64,000 nt of DNA, taken from Magnetofaba australis IT-1 (GTDB lineage Bacteria > Pseudomonadota > Magnetococcia > Magnetococcales > Magnetococcaceae). The stretch covers positions 1,162,300 to 1,226,299 of the forward strand of contig NZ_LVJN01000020.1 in NCBI RefSeq assembly GCF_002109495.1. The letters are read 5' to 3'. The notes beneath the pieces are model-generated. The model ran no database searches. It was not told where the DNA came from and saw only the letters and a program-made list of their open reading frames with translations. The stretch's first letter is position 1. Each line of letters begins with the position of its first letter. This document shows positions 26,287 through 35,412 of this stretch, piece by piece. Position numbers and translations under genes: made by a program.

Positions 26287-27051
26287 TCATCTCTGCAACG
26301 CCGCGTCCCCCTGCGCGGGAATCAACTCCTGTGGCCAGCGTTCTGCCCAGGCGCAAGTTTGGCTGCGCAACAACGTAGCGTAGCAGTTTAGCGCTCGCGC
26401 CGCATCGCCCAGCAGCAAGGGAAATGCGTCCCAGTTATCGTGCTCCTCGCCATCGTGGCAGGGGATCACCCAATCAAAGCGCCACGCCAGCCGCATCTCC
26501 CGGCAGGCGCGGGTGCAGCGCCGTTCAATATCCTCCAGGTCCGGCAGCCCCAGGCGCGTTTTAAACCGCGTGGTGCGCTTGAGCAGTTTGCGCCGCTGCA
26601 CATCGGCGACCAGGCGATCCAGATCCAGCCCAGCGGCGCGGGCCTGCTCAATCTCCGCTCGATTCAGCGGCGAAAGGAACACGCTGAGGGTCTCATGGCG
26701 GGCCAGCACGCCCTGTTCGTCAAGCTGGGCGACCATCTCCGGATTGGCCTCCAGAAAGGCGTCATGGCCCTCTTGCATGGCGCGGTCTATATCGGCGAAG
26801 GCCAGACACTGCAGATCGCCGCGCGCTTCGAACAGCAGATGTTCGGCCTGTTGGCCGATCTCCGCAATGCGCGCGCGGGGACGAAAGTGGTAGTGCACGC
26901 CGTCCCGCTCGCCGGGGCGGGGGGCGCGCTGGTTGTAGATCACCACCTGACGCAGCCGTCCGGCAAGATCCGGCTCATACTGACGCAGCGCCGTCATCAA
27001 CGGCCCCTTGCCCACGCAGGAGGGGCCGGAGAGGAGAATCAGACGACCCAT
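26287..27051 (-). CDS. Guanylate-kinase-like protein with altered Walker A
   Basis: The 254-residue protein begins MGRLILLSGPSCVGKGPL, a P-loop where the usual Ser/Thr after GK is Gly. VIYNQRAPRPGERDGVHYHF resembles the GMP-binding segment of guanylate kinase (TTRxpRpgE..G..Y.F). The rest is longer and more helical than housekeeping Gmk (about 205 residues). A true kinase activity is uncertain. It may be a divergent nucleotide kinase or a regulatory derivative. A GGGAGG site precedes the ATG. The CYTH and apaH genes follow closely on the same strand, and the CBS gene precedes it. Confidence 0.72.
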   Translation of the reverse strand: MGRLILLSGPSCVGKGPLMTALRQYEPDLAGRLRQVVIYNQRAPRPGERDGVHYHFRPRARIAEIGQQAEHLLFEARGDLQCLAFADIDRAMQEGHDAFLEANPEMVAQLDEQGVLARHETLSVFLSPLNRAEIEQARAAGLDLDRLVADVQRRKLLKRTTRFKTRLGLPDLEDIERRCTRACREMRLAWRFDWVIPCHDGEEHDNWDAFPLLLGDAARALNCYATLLRSQTCAWAERWPQELIPAQGDAALQR

Positions 27052-27078
27052 GGCGATGCCTCCCTGTTCATCCGGCGC

Positions 27079-27546
27079 TTAGGCTTCGTTTTGCGGCATG
27101 CCCAGCTCACGCTGGAAGATCGCTTTGTGCACGTCGCCCAGGCTGACGATGCCGATGAGGCGATTCTCCGGGTCCACCACCGGGATGCGACGGAAGCCAT
27201 GCAGGGCCATGCGCGAGGCGGCCAGCATGATGGGATCCTCCGGCCCCACGGTGTAGAGGCGCGAGGTCATCAGCTCGCTCACATCGCGGGTGAGCACGTC
27301 GTGGTAGGCCAGCTCCATGCTCTCGAAGTCCTTGCAGCGCACTGGGTCGGCGAGAAAGTCCGAGTAGCTGGGCAGCAGGCAGTTGAGAATATCCTTCTCC
27401 GACACCAGCCCCACCAGACGCCCCTCATCATCCACCACCGGCACGCCGCTGATCTTGCGCGTGCAGATGGCGGCGGCCACAGAGCGCGTCTGATCATAGG
27501 GCTTGGCGGTGATCATCTCGGTGGTCATCACCTCTTTGACGAGCAT
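27079..27546 (-). CDS. Tandem CBS-domain protein
   Basis: 155 residues forming two CBS motifs: VKEVMTTEMITAKPYDQTRSVAAAICTRKISGVPVVDDEGRLVGLVSEKDIL and, after a 40-residue linker, VSELMTSRLYTVGPEDPIMLAASRMALHGFRRIPVVDPENRLIGIVSLGDV. Such pairs bind adenine nucleotides and signal energy or ligand state. No effector domain is attached, so it should act on a partner. A CAGGAG site precedes the ATG. It lies 28 bases upstream of the Gmk-like gene on the same strand. Confidence 0.9.
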   Translation of the reverse strand: MLVKEVMTTEMITAKPYDQTRSVAAAICTRKISGVPVVDDEGRLVGLVSEKDILNCLLPSYSDFLADPVRCKDFESMELAYHDVLTRDVSELMTSRLYTVGPEDPIMLAASRMALHGFRRIPVVDPENRLIGIVSLGDVHKAIFQRELGMPQNEA

Positions 27547-27656
27547 GGCGGTCTCCTGAAAAGGCCGGGGTGAGGCGCAGCGCGCCGGTTTGCGAACAGT
27601 CTATTGTTGCTTCGAGCACAACCCTGGGGGAGAAATTCCCAACTTCATCAAAGAAG

Positions 27657-28313
27657 TTACGCTTCGCTCAGCGTCTCGCGCAACTCCTCAAGGGCGTCGG
27701 CGGCCACTTCGCGCACCTGCGCATCGGCGTCGCCCGCCAGCGCCAGCAGCGGCGGCAGGGCGATGGGCGAGCCGGTGAGGCCCAGCGCGGTGGCGGCGTC
27801 GCCGCGAATGCGCGGCGAGGGGTGGCTGACCAGGGGCAGCAGTGCGCTGGCCAATGGCTGCGCCAGATCGGTTCCACGCAACTCCTCAAGCACCACCATG
27901 ATGCCCAGGCGCCCGTTGACGTCCACCTCTTCATCGGCCAGCAGGTCGCCCAGCGCCAGCAGCATGGCGGGATTTTCGCGGCACAGTTGCTCGGCCAGGG
28001 CGCGCTGGCCAGAGGTGAACAGATGCTCCAGATAGATGGCGCGGCCCTTGGGGTTGGCGTGGGTTTGCGTCCATTCGCGCCACTGCGCGGCGGGCATCTC
28101 ACCGGCGAAAATGAACTCGCCCAACTGGATCCAGGGGGCGGCTTTGATCTGATAGCGCGCCAGCAGCTCGGGGGCGTCCACGGCGTCGCGCACGACGAGG
28201 CTGGCGAGCTGGCCGCTCTCAAGCAGCGCATCGAGCGCTGTTTTGACCGCGCCGCAGTGGGGGCAGCCGGGGGTGGTGATAAGCAGGGCGTCGGGTGGGG
28301 CGGGATGCGTCAA
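27657..28313 (-). CDS. Thioredoxin-like plus HEAT-repeat fusion protein
   Basis: The first 85 residues are a small thioredoxin/glutaredoxin-like fold with LLITTPGCPHCGAVKTALDALL and the cis-proline IKAAPWIQLGEFIFAGE. The rest (about 100-218) is helical, ending with two HEAT-type repeats (LLPLVSHPSPRIRGDAATALG and LLALAGDADAQVREVAADALE). The combination suggests a redox protein that docks on a partner via HEAT helices. Translation starts at TTG 28313 with AAGGAG 6 bases upstream. The long TPR gene ends 32 bases upstream on the same strand, so the two may be co-transcribed. Confidence 0.8.
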   Translation of the reverse strand: MTHPAPPDALLITTPGCPHCGAVKTALDALLESGQLASLVVRDAVDAPELLARYQIKAAPWIQLGEFIFAGEMPAAQWREWTQTHANPKGRAIYLEHLFTSGQRALAEQLCRENPAMLLALGDLLADEEVDVNGRLGIMVVLEELRGTDLAQPLASALLPLVSHPSPRIRGDAATALGLTGSPIALPPLLALAGDADAQVREVAADALEELRETLSEA

Positions 28314-28345
28314 ATTCGGCTCCTTGGCGAAACGGGGGTGATCGG

Positions 28346-30292
28346 CTATGAGGCGTTTTCCGCCCGCTGCGCGCGGATGGCGTCCAGCAGGGCCTCCTCC
28401 TCCTTGAGGCGCTCCGCCTCATCGTGACCAGCGCTGCCCAGCATGTCCAGATAAACATTTATGAATTGGGGTAAGTCAGGGTAGCCAGGACGCTCAGAGA
28501 TGATGTCGACAAGAGACTGTTTCACCATGTGTAGAGCCGCTGTTTTTTCCTCCTGTGCGAAGAGGATAAGCGCGCGGCTAAAGCGAAACATCGCGCGATG
28601 AAACAGACCAAGTTGCGCTTTCTCAATGACGGTAAGCGCCTGATCGATCTGCGTCATCGCAGCGGGTAAATTTCGTAACAGGAAAAAATCCATGGCGCGT
28701 TGGCGTTGCAGATAGAGTCGCTCCAAATCATCTTCCGGGGTCCCTTTCTCATTCTGCGCCGCCAGCGCGCGCTCTACGTACGCCAAGTTGACGCGCGGCT
28801 GGTTCATGGTCAAATCCGCCAACAGGGTGAGAGGCAGCGCGCTAAAAGGATGATTCTTGTACAGAGCCTTGTCAAAAATCTCCACGGCACGGAGGGCGTC
28901 TGCGACGGCCTCTTCTGTGCGGCCCTGCTCCTGGTGCGCCATGGCCATGATGGTCACTATCCAGGCTTCCGCTGGGCTGTCTTTGGCGTAGATGCGCTGA
29001 AACTGCGAGCGAGCGGCGTTGAGAGATTGCAGGGCGCCCAGATGGTCGCCAGCGTCAATTTGCGCCACAGAGAGATACACACGGATCCAAGCGTTGATCG
29101 CCTTGTCCTGGCTCAGACTCTTTCTTGACTGGGCCAGTGCGGCTTGGAAAAATTTGATGGCGGATTGAGGCGCTTCACGCTGAGTTTCCAAACGACCAAA
29201 GAGCATTAAATTACGGACTTCGTGGATGGGGTCGGGTTTTTCCAGTTTGAGCATTTCCGATTGCGCCTGCGCCAAGAGCGTACGCGCCTTATCCAAGTCG
29301 CCGTCTGGGTCCAGCAGAGGAATGAGCGCCGTCTCCATGAGCAGATAAAGCAGCGATCCATCGTGCTCGTCCGGGCTCTCCTGGAGTTTGGCCACAGTTG
29401 TCGCCATGGCGGCGTAAGCTTGCTCCCACTGGGCGTTGAGCACATGGCGATCAGCGATTAAGCGCGACAGACTGGTGGCGCGAATACGGTCAGAGGCGCC
29501 AGTGTTGCGTTGGTGCAGTTCTGTCACGAGTTCGGCGATCTGTGGGTGGATCTCATTCCAGTGGCCGAGACGAGTCAGCGCGCGCAAACGGATATCGCGC
29601 AAATAGAGGCAGACGTTGCCGTGTTGCTCGATATGGCAGGCTCGCTCACCGCTGGAAGCGGTCTCCACGGCGGCTTCCCACACGCCCAACGCCATGGACC
29701 AGTTGGCGGCGACATAGGCGGCTGCGGGCGCCGACAGGTCCCGCGCGCGGTCATCAATGGGATGGGCGATGAGTTGTTTGAGGCGTGTGAACCCTTCAGC
29801 ATGACGCTGTTGGCGGAATGCTGTGTGGATTTCCGCAAAAGCTTTGCCCTGAGGATGGTCTGCGTAAGAGCGCTCCAGATGAGCCAAATAGCGTAGGCTT
29901 GCCGAGGCGTAATAGATGCTGTCGTTAAGGGCGGACTCCGTGGCGTTGTGGGCCAGCAGCCACAATGCAATGGGCGCGGACTTGGCCGCCATGATCTGAT
30001 TGTGCCGCGTTTCGTCGTGGCGTTTGAGCAGATAGCCCAGCGTATTGAGTAGCGGGATGGGCCACTTGGGCTGGGTAAAATCGGTTTCCAGGGTAAATGC
30101 CCACTGGCGGAAGCGATCTCTCGGTAGCCCGCGGGTGTAGGCCAAACGGTTCAATCGCGACAGTCCTTCAGGCGTGGCTGGAGGCTGTTCCGCAACCGTG
30201 AGGGCCGCCGCAGTGGGGGCTTTTTCCGCACCGTGCGCAGGGTGCAACGAAAATAGAAGCAGTATGGCGAGTATTAGACGTGTGGGGCGCAT
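28346..30292 (-). CDS. Exported TPR-rich protein of unknown function
   Basis: A 648-residue protein with a Sec signal peptide (MRPTRLILAILLLFSLHPAHG) and otherwise almost all helix, with TPR-like repeats from about residue 200 to the end (AEAWIVTIMAMAHQEQGRTEEAVADALRAVEIFDKAL). No catalytic motif is seen. A periplasmic scaffold role is inferred. It is the first gene of a possible transcript with the thioredoxin-HEAT gene. Codon use and GC are slightly less extreme than in neighbours, shown by more A/T-rich codons in the middle third. Confidence 0.72.
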   Translation of the reverse strand: MRPTRLILAILLLFSLHPAHGAEKAPTAAALTVAEQPPATPEGLSRLNRLAYTRGLPRDRFRQWAFTLETDFTQPKWPIPLLNTLGYLLKRHDETRHNQIMAAKSAPIALWLLAHNATESALNDSIYYASASLRYLAHLERSYADHPQGKAFAEIHTAFRQQRHAEGFTRLKQLIAHPIDDRARDLSAPAAAYVAANWSMALGVWEAAVETASSGERACHIEQHGNVCLYLRDIRLRALTRLGHWNEIHPQIAELVTELHQRNTGASDRIRATSLSRLIADRHVLNAQWEQAYAAMATTVAKLQESPDEHDGSLLYLLMETALIPLLDPDGDLDKARTLLAQAQSEMLKLEKPDPIHEVRNLMLFGRLETQREAPQSAIKFFQAALAQSRKSLSQDKAINAWIRVYLSVAQIDAGDHLGALQSLNAARSQFQRIYAKDSPAEAWIVTIMAMAHQEQGRTEEAVADALRAVEIFDKALYKNHPFSALPLTLLADLTMNQPRVNLAYVERALAAQNEKGTPEDDLERLYLQRQRAMDFFLLRNLPAAMTQIDQALTVIEKAQLGLFHRAMFRFSRALILFAQEEKTAALHMVKQSLVDIISERPGYPDLPQFINVYLDMLGSAGHDEAERLKEEEALLDAIRAQRAENAS

Positions 30293-30473
30293 GTGAGGCT
30301 CCCAGGCTCAAGTAGGGAAAATAGTCTTAAACTCAAGTTATTATGCGTAGCCTTGAGCAGAAAATCCATGCTGTGAGGTCGCTTCTGGGGTAGTGTCTTC
30401 CCTGTGCCAGGAAATCAGGAAGGTCTGGGGCGCGTTGTCCCACTGCGCATCCCATTTCGCCAAGAGGCTGGGT

Positions 30474-30824
30474 ATGATCATCACGCAGCTGGATTCACAA
30501 ACCTTCTACGCCCTCATCGACAATGAGGATATGCGCAGCTATGACGGCGTGAATCAGTTGCGCGGGGTGAATCATCGCGGGCGGCTCTACTATGTGGAGC
30601 TGGCGTGCTCCCATCTTAACAGCACCGCTATCGCTGTGTTGATGATGCTGCGCGAGTTCACCGATAATCGAATCCGTCTGCTGCGGCCGCGTGACGAAAA
30701 GATTGAAGCGCAATTCGCCAGTTTACACATCGACGAGGCCTTCACCTTTGTGGAGACGCTGCCGTTGGATATGGCCGATAAGCTGGAGCGGTTCAGCTTG
30801 AAAGCTCCAGATCCAGGCGCATGA
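30474..30824 (+). CDS. Stand-alone STAS-domain protein
   Basis: 116 residues with a STAS fold: LYYVELACSHLNSTAIAVLMMLREF corresponds to the conserved strand, the phosphorylatable Ser (in N-S-T) and the helix that follows, and IRLLRPRDEKIEAQFASLHIDEAFTFVETL completes the fold. It resembles SpoIIAA/RsbV-type anti-anti-sigma proteins. The REC-PP2C phosphatase at 12.5 kb is a candidate partner, but the two are not linked. GAGG lies 7 bases before the ATG. Its end overlaps the convergent rimI by 32 bases. Confidence 0.75.
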   Translation: MIITQLDSQTFYALIDNEDMRSYDGVNQLRGVNHRGRLYYVELACSHLNSTAIAVLMMLREFTDNRIRLLRPRDEKIEAQFASLHIDEAFTFVETLPLDMADKLERFSLKAPDPGA

Positions 30825-31260
30825 CGATGGCGTCTTCGGGATTGTGCTTGTCCGGGTAGTACCCCTTGCGCACGCCGATGACGGCAAACCCGAGCTTCTC
30901 ATACAGCGCGCGGGCCGCATGGTTGGCGTCGCGCACCTCCAGCAGCATGGCCGCGCCCTCCTGAGAGCGCGCAATTTCGATCAATTCAGCCATCAAACGC
31001 GCGCCCCAGCCCTGACGGCGCAGCTGCGGGGCCACCCCCACGCTCATCACATGCCATTCGTCGAACAGCGGTCGCGCCACGCCAAAGCCGCAGAGCCTCT
31101 CGTCGGCGTCGGTCAGCACCAGCGCCGCCGCGCCCTGATTGAGCTCATCAATGAACATGGCGGCGGTCCAGGGGCGTTTGGAGACCGCGTAGTCGAGCCG
31201 CGCCAGACTTTCAGCGTCATCAACTGACATCGGACGAATAGCCAGCTCCGGCGCGTTCAC
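30793..31260 (-). CDS. rimI: Ribosomal-protein-alanine N-acetyltransferase RimI
   Basis: A 155-residue GNAT enzyme that acetylates the N-terminal alanine of ribosomal protein S18. It has the acetyl-CoA-binding motif VAPQLRRQGWGARLM, LLEVRDANHAARALYEKLGF and VGVRKGYYPDKHNPEDAIVM, typical of RimI. It starts at GTG 31260, overlapping the tsaB stop (GTGA), and is the last gene of a dinG-tsaB-rimI transcript. Its 3' end overlaps the STAS gene on the other strand. Confidence 0.9.
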   Translation of the reverse strand: MNAPELAIRPMSVDDAESLARLDYAVSKRPWTAAMFIDELNQGAAALVLTDADERLCGFGVARPLFDEWHVMSVGVAPQLRRQGWGARLMAELIEIARSQEGAAMLLEVRDANHAARALYEKLGFAVIGVRKGYYPDKHNPEDAIVMRLDLELSS

Positions 31261-31994
31261 GACGCCTCAGTCAGCGCTTTGAGTCGATTCTCCTCGGCCT
31301 CGGAGCGACGGATGTAGAGCGGCTCCAATCCCGGGTCTGTGCCGCCGCCGCCCTGGGAGAACAGCGCTGCGCCCAGACGCCCCAGCGCCGCCGGGTCCAC
31401 TTGCCCACGGGCCGTATCGTTTTGCGTCCAGGAGTCGAGTGGGGCGGGCAGCAGCGGAGCGCCATCGCCGGTGAGCAGAATCTCGGTGTCGTGGGGCGCC
31501 GCTTGGGCGATGGCCGCCTGCATGGCGTCAGGCGTGAGCAGGCAGGGGGGCAGCAGTTCGCGCGGCGCGGCGTCGCTCGATGGTTCTACGCCGAAGTCAT
31601 ATAGCGCGCCGAACAGCTCGCCGCGACGCGCATCCATCAATGCCGCAATGACGCCGGAGGGCGCTTCCACTGCGCTCATGGCCAATGCGCGCAGGGTGTC
31701 GCAGGGGACGATGGGCGTCTGCCACGCCGTTTGCAGCCCTTTGGCGTAGGCCAGGGCGATGCGTGCGCCGGCAAACGCGCCGGGGCCGATGGTGCAGGTG
31801 ACCCAATCCAGATCGCGCAGTGTCCAGCCCGCTTCGCCGCACAGCGCTACGACGGCGTCGGGCAGGTTGGTCACATGGGCGCCGCGCTCGTCGAACACCC
31901 GGCTGGCGATGAGTTGCTGGCCCGCCATCACCGCCACGCACCCCTGCGGGGTGGCGGTGTGGAGAATCAGTTGTTTGGGGTCGTTTGAGCTCAT
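31257..31994 (-). CDS. tsaB: tRNA threonylcarbamoyladenosine biosynthesis protein TsaB
   Basis: TsaB is the inactive TsaD paralogue needed for t6A37 formation in tRNA. The 245-residue product has LILHTATPQGCVAVM, WVTCTIGPGAFAGARIALAYAKGLQTAW and VIAALMDARRGELFGALYDF, the conserved TsaB blocks. Its ATG overlaps the stop of the dinG-like gene (ATGA), and its stop overlaps the rimI start. tsaB-rimI adjacency is common in proteobacteria and supports both calls. Confidence 0.92.
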   Translation of the reverse strand: MSSNDPKQLILHTATPQGCVAVMAGQQLIASRVFDERGAHVTNLPDAVVALCGEAGWTLRDLDWVTCTIGPGAFAGARIALAYAKGLQTAWQTPIVPCDTLRALAMSAVEAPSGVIAALMDARRGELFGALYDFGVEPSSDAAPRELLPPCLLTPDAMQAAIAQAAPHDTEILLTGDGAPLLPAPLDSWTQNDTARGQVDPAALGRLGAALFSQGGGGTDPGLEPLYIRRSEAEENRLKALTEAS

Positions 31995-34003
31995 GGAACG
32001 GGCTCCGCAGCGGGGTCGGGCGCAGGCTGGTCCACACTGGGTTGGACGGCGGCCTGGGCGGCGAATTCGGCGTCAAAGAACTCCGCCACATCGCTGAAAT
32101 CCTGCACGATGCGCGCGGGCGGCAGTCCCTTGATAAAGCGTTTGCCGTAGCCTTTGCGGGTGATGCGGGTGTCCAGAATCGCCATCACGCCGCGATCCTT
32201 GGTGCTGCGCAGCAGGCGGCCAATGCCCTGCTTGAGGGTGAGGATCGCCTGGGGGATGGAGAGCTGGGCAAAGGCGTTGCCGCCCTGGGACTCGATGTGG
32301 CGATTGCGCGCGGCGGTGAGCGGATCGCCGGGAGAGGCGAAAGGCAGGCGGTCGATCACCACCAGCGACAGCGCCTCACCGGGCACGTCCACCCCCTCCC
32401 AGAAGGTTCCGGTGCCCAGCAGCACTGAGTGGGGGTCGGCGGCGAACGCCTCCAGCAGCGCCCGTTTGGGCGCATCGCCCTGGGTCATCAGACGATAGGG
32501 AATATTGCCCTCCAGCGCCTCGCGCGCCATCTCCAGCATGCGATAGCTGGTGAACAGGCACAGGGCGCGGCCCCGACTGGCTAGGATCAGTTCGCGCAGC
32601 TCGCGCAGGGCCAGTTGTGGGAATTGCGGCGCGGTGGGCTCGGGCAGACGGCGCGGCAGATAGAGCAGGGACTGATTGGCGAAGTCAAATACCGGCGGCA
32701 GGTTCTCGCGCACCGTGATCTCCGGGTCCAATCCCAATTGATTGAGAAAGTAGTCGAAACCGCTCTCGCCCTCGGCGGTGGTGAGGGTGGCCGAGGCGAA
32801 CACCGCGCTGCGCACTTTGGGGTAGAGCGTCCCGCGCAGGGTGTCGCCCACATGGATGGGCGAGGCTTGCAGGAACACCCCTTTGCCGCGGGTTTCGAAC
32901 CAGTAGACGCGGGTTGGGTCGTCCAGGGTGCGGATCACCCCGGCGGCGGTGATGAGCGCCTCGGCGCGGCGTCCGCAGGCGGCGATGCCAGCGCTGCGCG
33001 GGCGGTGCGGCTCCAGCCGGTCGAGAAAGATGGAGAGCGCGTTTTCCGTGGCGATGAGGGCGCGGCCCGGTTCGCGCTCCAGATCGGCGGCGCCGAGCGC
33101 GGCGCGATGATTCTCCTGCGGGAAGGCGCTGCGCAGTTGCGCGGCGGCGTCCTCCAGTCCGCCCAGCGCCATCAGCGGCTCGGGGTCGTCCATGCCCACC
33201 TCTTCGAATTCGCGGCGGGCGTCGCGGGCCAATTCGCGCAGCTTGTAGTTGCTCACCTCCAGGCCAAAGAAGCGCGTCACCACCTCGGGGATCTGATGCG
33301 CCTCATCGAACACTACAATGCGGTAGTTGGGCAGAATCTCGCCAAAACCGCCCTCCTTGACCGCCAGATCGGCGAAGAACAGATGGTGGTTGACCACCAC
33401 CAACTCCGCCTCACGGGCGCGGGCGCGGGCTTGGATCAGGTAGCAATCCATGTAGTCGGGACATTGTCCGCCCAGACAGTTATCGCCCTGGATGCTGATT
33501 TCGCTCCAGATGCGGTTGCGTTCGGGCAGGTCATACAGCTCGTCGCGGTCGCCGGTGAGGGTTTCGGCGGCCCACCCCTCCACCGCGCGCATCATCATGC
33601 GCTCTTCGGCGTTCATGGGGTAGGGGGCCTGATTGAACTGGCGATAGCGATGCAGGCACAGGTAGTTGGCGCGCCCTTTGAGGGTGGCGGCGGAGAAGGG
33701 GCGCTGCAGGGCGCGGCGCAGCAGCGGAATATCCTTCTCAAAAATCTGATCCTGCAGCGCCTTGGTGGCGGTGGAGACCACCACTTTGAGCCCTTCGGCC
33801 AGCAGCGGCAGCAGATAGCCGATGGTCTTGCCGGTGCCAGTGCCCGCCTCCAGTAACAGCAGGCCGTCATCGGCGCACGCCTGAGCCACGCGCAGCCCCA
33901 TGCGCGCCTGGGCGGCGCGCGGCTCATAGCCGGGGTGGGCGCGGGCCAGCGGGCCGTCGGGGCCAAACAGTTCGTCGATGCGGGATTCCAGGGCGTCAGA
34001 CAT
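31991..34003 (-). CDS. DinG/YoaA-type Fe-S DNA helicase
   Basis: A 670-residue superfamily 2 helicase of the XPD group. Walker A is LLEAGTGTGKT, Walker B is VFDEAHQIPEVV, and the four cluster cysteines are visible (one in NYLCLHRY, three in DNCLGGQCPDYMDCYL). The C-terminal helicase segment has TGTFWEGVDVPGEALSLVVIDRLPFASPGDP and QGIGRLLRSTKDRG. Length and layout suit YoaA/DinG, involved in unwinding at damage or R-loops. It heads the operon with tsaB and rimI. No exonuclease domain is fused. Confidence 0.92.
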   Translation of the reverse strand: MSDALESRIDELFGPDGPLARAHPGYEPRAAQARMGLRVAQACADDGLLLLEAGTGTGKTIGYLLPLLAEGLKVVVSTATKALQDQIFEKDIPLLRRALQRPFSAATLKGRANYLCLHRYRQFNQAPYPMNAEERMMMRAVEGWAAETLTGDRDELYDLPERNRIWSEISIQGDNCLGGQCPDYMDCYLIQARARAREAELVVVNHHLFFADLAVKEGGFGEILPNYRIVVFDEAHQIPEVVTRFFGLEVSNYKLRELARDARREFEEVGMDDPEPLMALGGLEDAAAQLRSAFPQENHRAALGAADLEREPGRALIATENALSIFLDRLEPHRPRSAGIAACGRRAEALITAAGVIRTLDDPTRVYWFETRGKGVFLQASPIHVGDTLRGTLYPKVRSAVFASATLTTAEGESGFDYFLNQLGLDPEITVRENLPPVFDFANQSLLYLPRRLPEPTAPQFPQLALRELRELILASRGRALCLFTSYRMLEMAREALEGNIPYRLMTQGDAPKRALLEAFAADPHSVLLGTGTFWEGVDVPGEALSLVVIDRLPFASPGDPLTAARNRHIESQGGNAFAQLSIPQAILTLKQGIGRLLRSTKDRGVMAILDTRITRKGYGKRFIKGLPPARIVQDFSDVAEFFDAEFAAQAAVQPSVDQPAPDPAAEPVP

Positions 34004-34152
34004 GGTCGCATCATCGCCCAGGCGGGCGGGGATGACAATGTCTGCCGCGCCCGGGCTCGCCTATGATTTCATTTACGCAGGGGATTGGGTATCATGAACT
34101 ATTCGCGATATTGTGCGTTGGCCGTCATGGCTAGACGCTTACGACTGGAAGG

Positions 34153-35337
34153 ATGGCCCGCGTGAATCAGCTTGTGCAATTTCTAGAGCGGTGGATGCTG
34201 CGCATGCACCTGAGCCCAGAGCACTTCTGGCTGCTGCTGGCGCCCAATCGGCATACGCTCTATTTCAATCATCATCGCGCCGCCATCATCAGCACCCGGG
34301 TGCGCATCGCCTCGGCCAGCTTTGCGCTGCTGACGCTGTTGTGGATCCCGGTGGATATGCTGTTGTTGCCGGAGCCCGGGGCCACCATCATGGCTTTGCT
34401 GCGCGCCTGTGGGGTGGGGCTGTTCGTCTATCTGGCGTGGCCGGACGCCGCTTCGCGCAAGAATTTGGCGCGGGCGCAGGCGCGCTTGGGATTGATGCTG
34501 ATGGCGCCCACGGCGCTCTATCTGGCCGCCGCCTATTTTCTCGCCGGCGTGCCCTTTTCCGGGCCTGATCTGGTGCTGGCGCAGCTCTATAAGATGTTGC
34601 CGTTTGTGGTGATTTCCGGCCTCTGCCTGTTCCCGCTGACGCTGATTGAGTCGGTGCTCTATGCGATTATTCTGGCCCCGCTGTTCGCCTTGGGCGTGTT
34701 GTTCAATGGCGACTATGCGTGGGAGTCGACGCTGGCCTCAATCTGGATCTTCGTGCTGCTGCTGGGCGTATTTGTCATGGCCGGTGTGGTGCAGCTGTTT
34801 TACATGTTCGCGCTGGTGGATCGGGTGAGCTATGACCCGCTGACCAAAGCGTTCTCGCGCCGTTCGGGGCAGGATCTGTTGGATCTGTACTACCACATTG
34901 CTGAATCCCACGACCGGTCGCTTGCCATCGGCTTTGTGGATCTGGATAACTTCAAGAGCATCAACGACACCTACGGCCACGAGGCGGGAGACGAGGCCCT
35001 CAAGCAGGCGGTGGAGGCTCTGAAAGGGTATATCCGGCAGGGGGATATGATCGTGCGTTGGGGCGGTGAGGAGTTTCTGCTGCTGCTGCCCAACGCCGAT
35101 ATCCGTGGCGTGCGCGCCGTGCTCGAGCGCATCACCGAGGGGTGGCTGGGGCTGCGTCCCGATGGGCAGTCGATGCTCACCGCCAGCATTGGCCTGGCGG
35201 AGCGCAAGGTCGATGGGGCGGAGGATTGGGAGTCTCTCGTCGAGTTGGCGGACCAGCGCATGTACGAGGCCAAGAACAGCGGCAAGGCGCGGGCGGTCTC
35301 TTGCAATGGCGAGGTGTTCGCTTCAGACCTGATTTGA
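34153..35337 (+). CDS. Membrane-bound diguanylate cyclase
   Basis: The 394-residue protein has six or seven hydrophobic segments between residues 50 and 215 (for example ISGLCLFPLTLIESVLYAIILAPLF) and a C-terminal GGDEF domain. The active site reads RWGGEEFLLLLP and the inhibitory I-site RQGD lies five residues before it, so synthesis of c-di-GMP with product feedback is expected. The ATG at 34153 abuts GGAAGG; GTG at 34162 has better spacing and may be the true start. It converges with a divergent HD-GYP gene, from which a terminator separates it. Confidence 0.9.
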   Translation: MARVNQLVQFLERWMLRMHLSPEHFWLLLAPNRHTLYFNHHRAAIISTRVRIASASFALLTLLWIPVDMLLLPEPGATIMALLRACGVGLFVYLAWPDAASRKNLARAQARLGLMLMAPTALYLAAAYFLAGVPFSGPDLVLAQLYKMLPFVVISGLCLFPLTLIESVLYAIILAPLFALGVLFNGDYAWESTLASIWIFVLLLGVFVMAGVVQLFYMFALVDRVSYDPLTKAFSRRSGQDLLDLYYHIAESHDRSLAIGFVDLDNFKSINDTYGHEAGDEALKQAVEALKGYIRQGDMIVRWGGEEFLLLLPNADIRGVRAVLERITEGWLGLRPDGQSMLTASIGLAERKVDGAEDWESLVELADQRMYEAKNSGKARAVSCNGEVFASDLI

Positions 35338-35365
35338 TCGGATCTGATCGGCTTATGAAAACGGG

Positions 35366-35400
35366 CAGGGGGCGCGGATCGCGTCCCCTGTTTTGTTTTG
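35366..35400 (+). terminator. Terminator after the GGDEF gene
   Basis: An 11-bp stem (CAGGGGGCGCG against CGCGTCCCCTG, with one G-T pair) encloses GAT and is followed by TTTTGTTTTG. Confidence 0.85.
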
Positions 35401-35412
35401 TGTGGGAAGGGG

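Noticed and set aside
32615-33856. 413-codon open frame antisense to the DinG-like gene
   Set aside because: It is a shadow frame; the helicase motifs on the other strand are complete.
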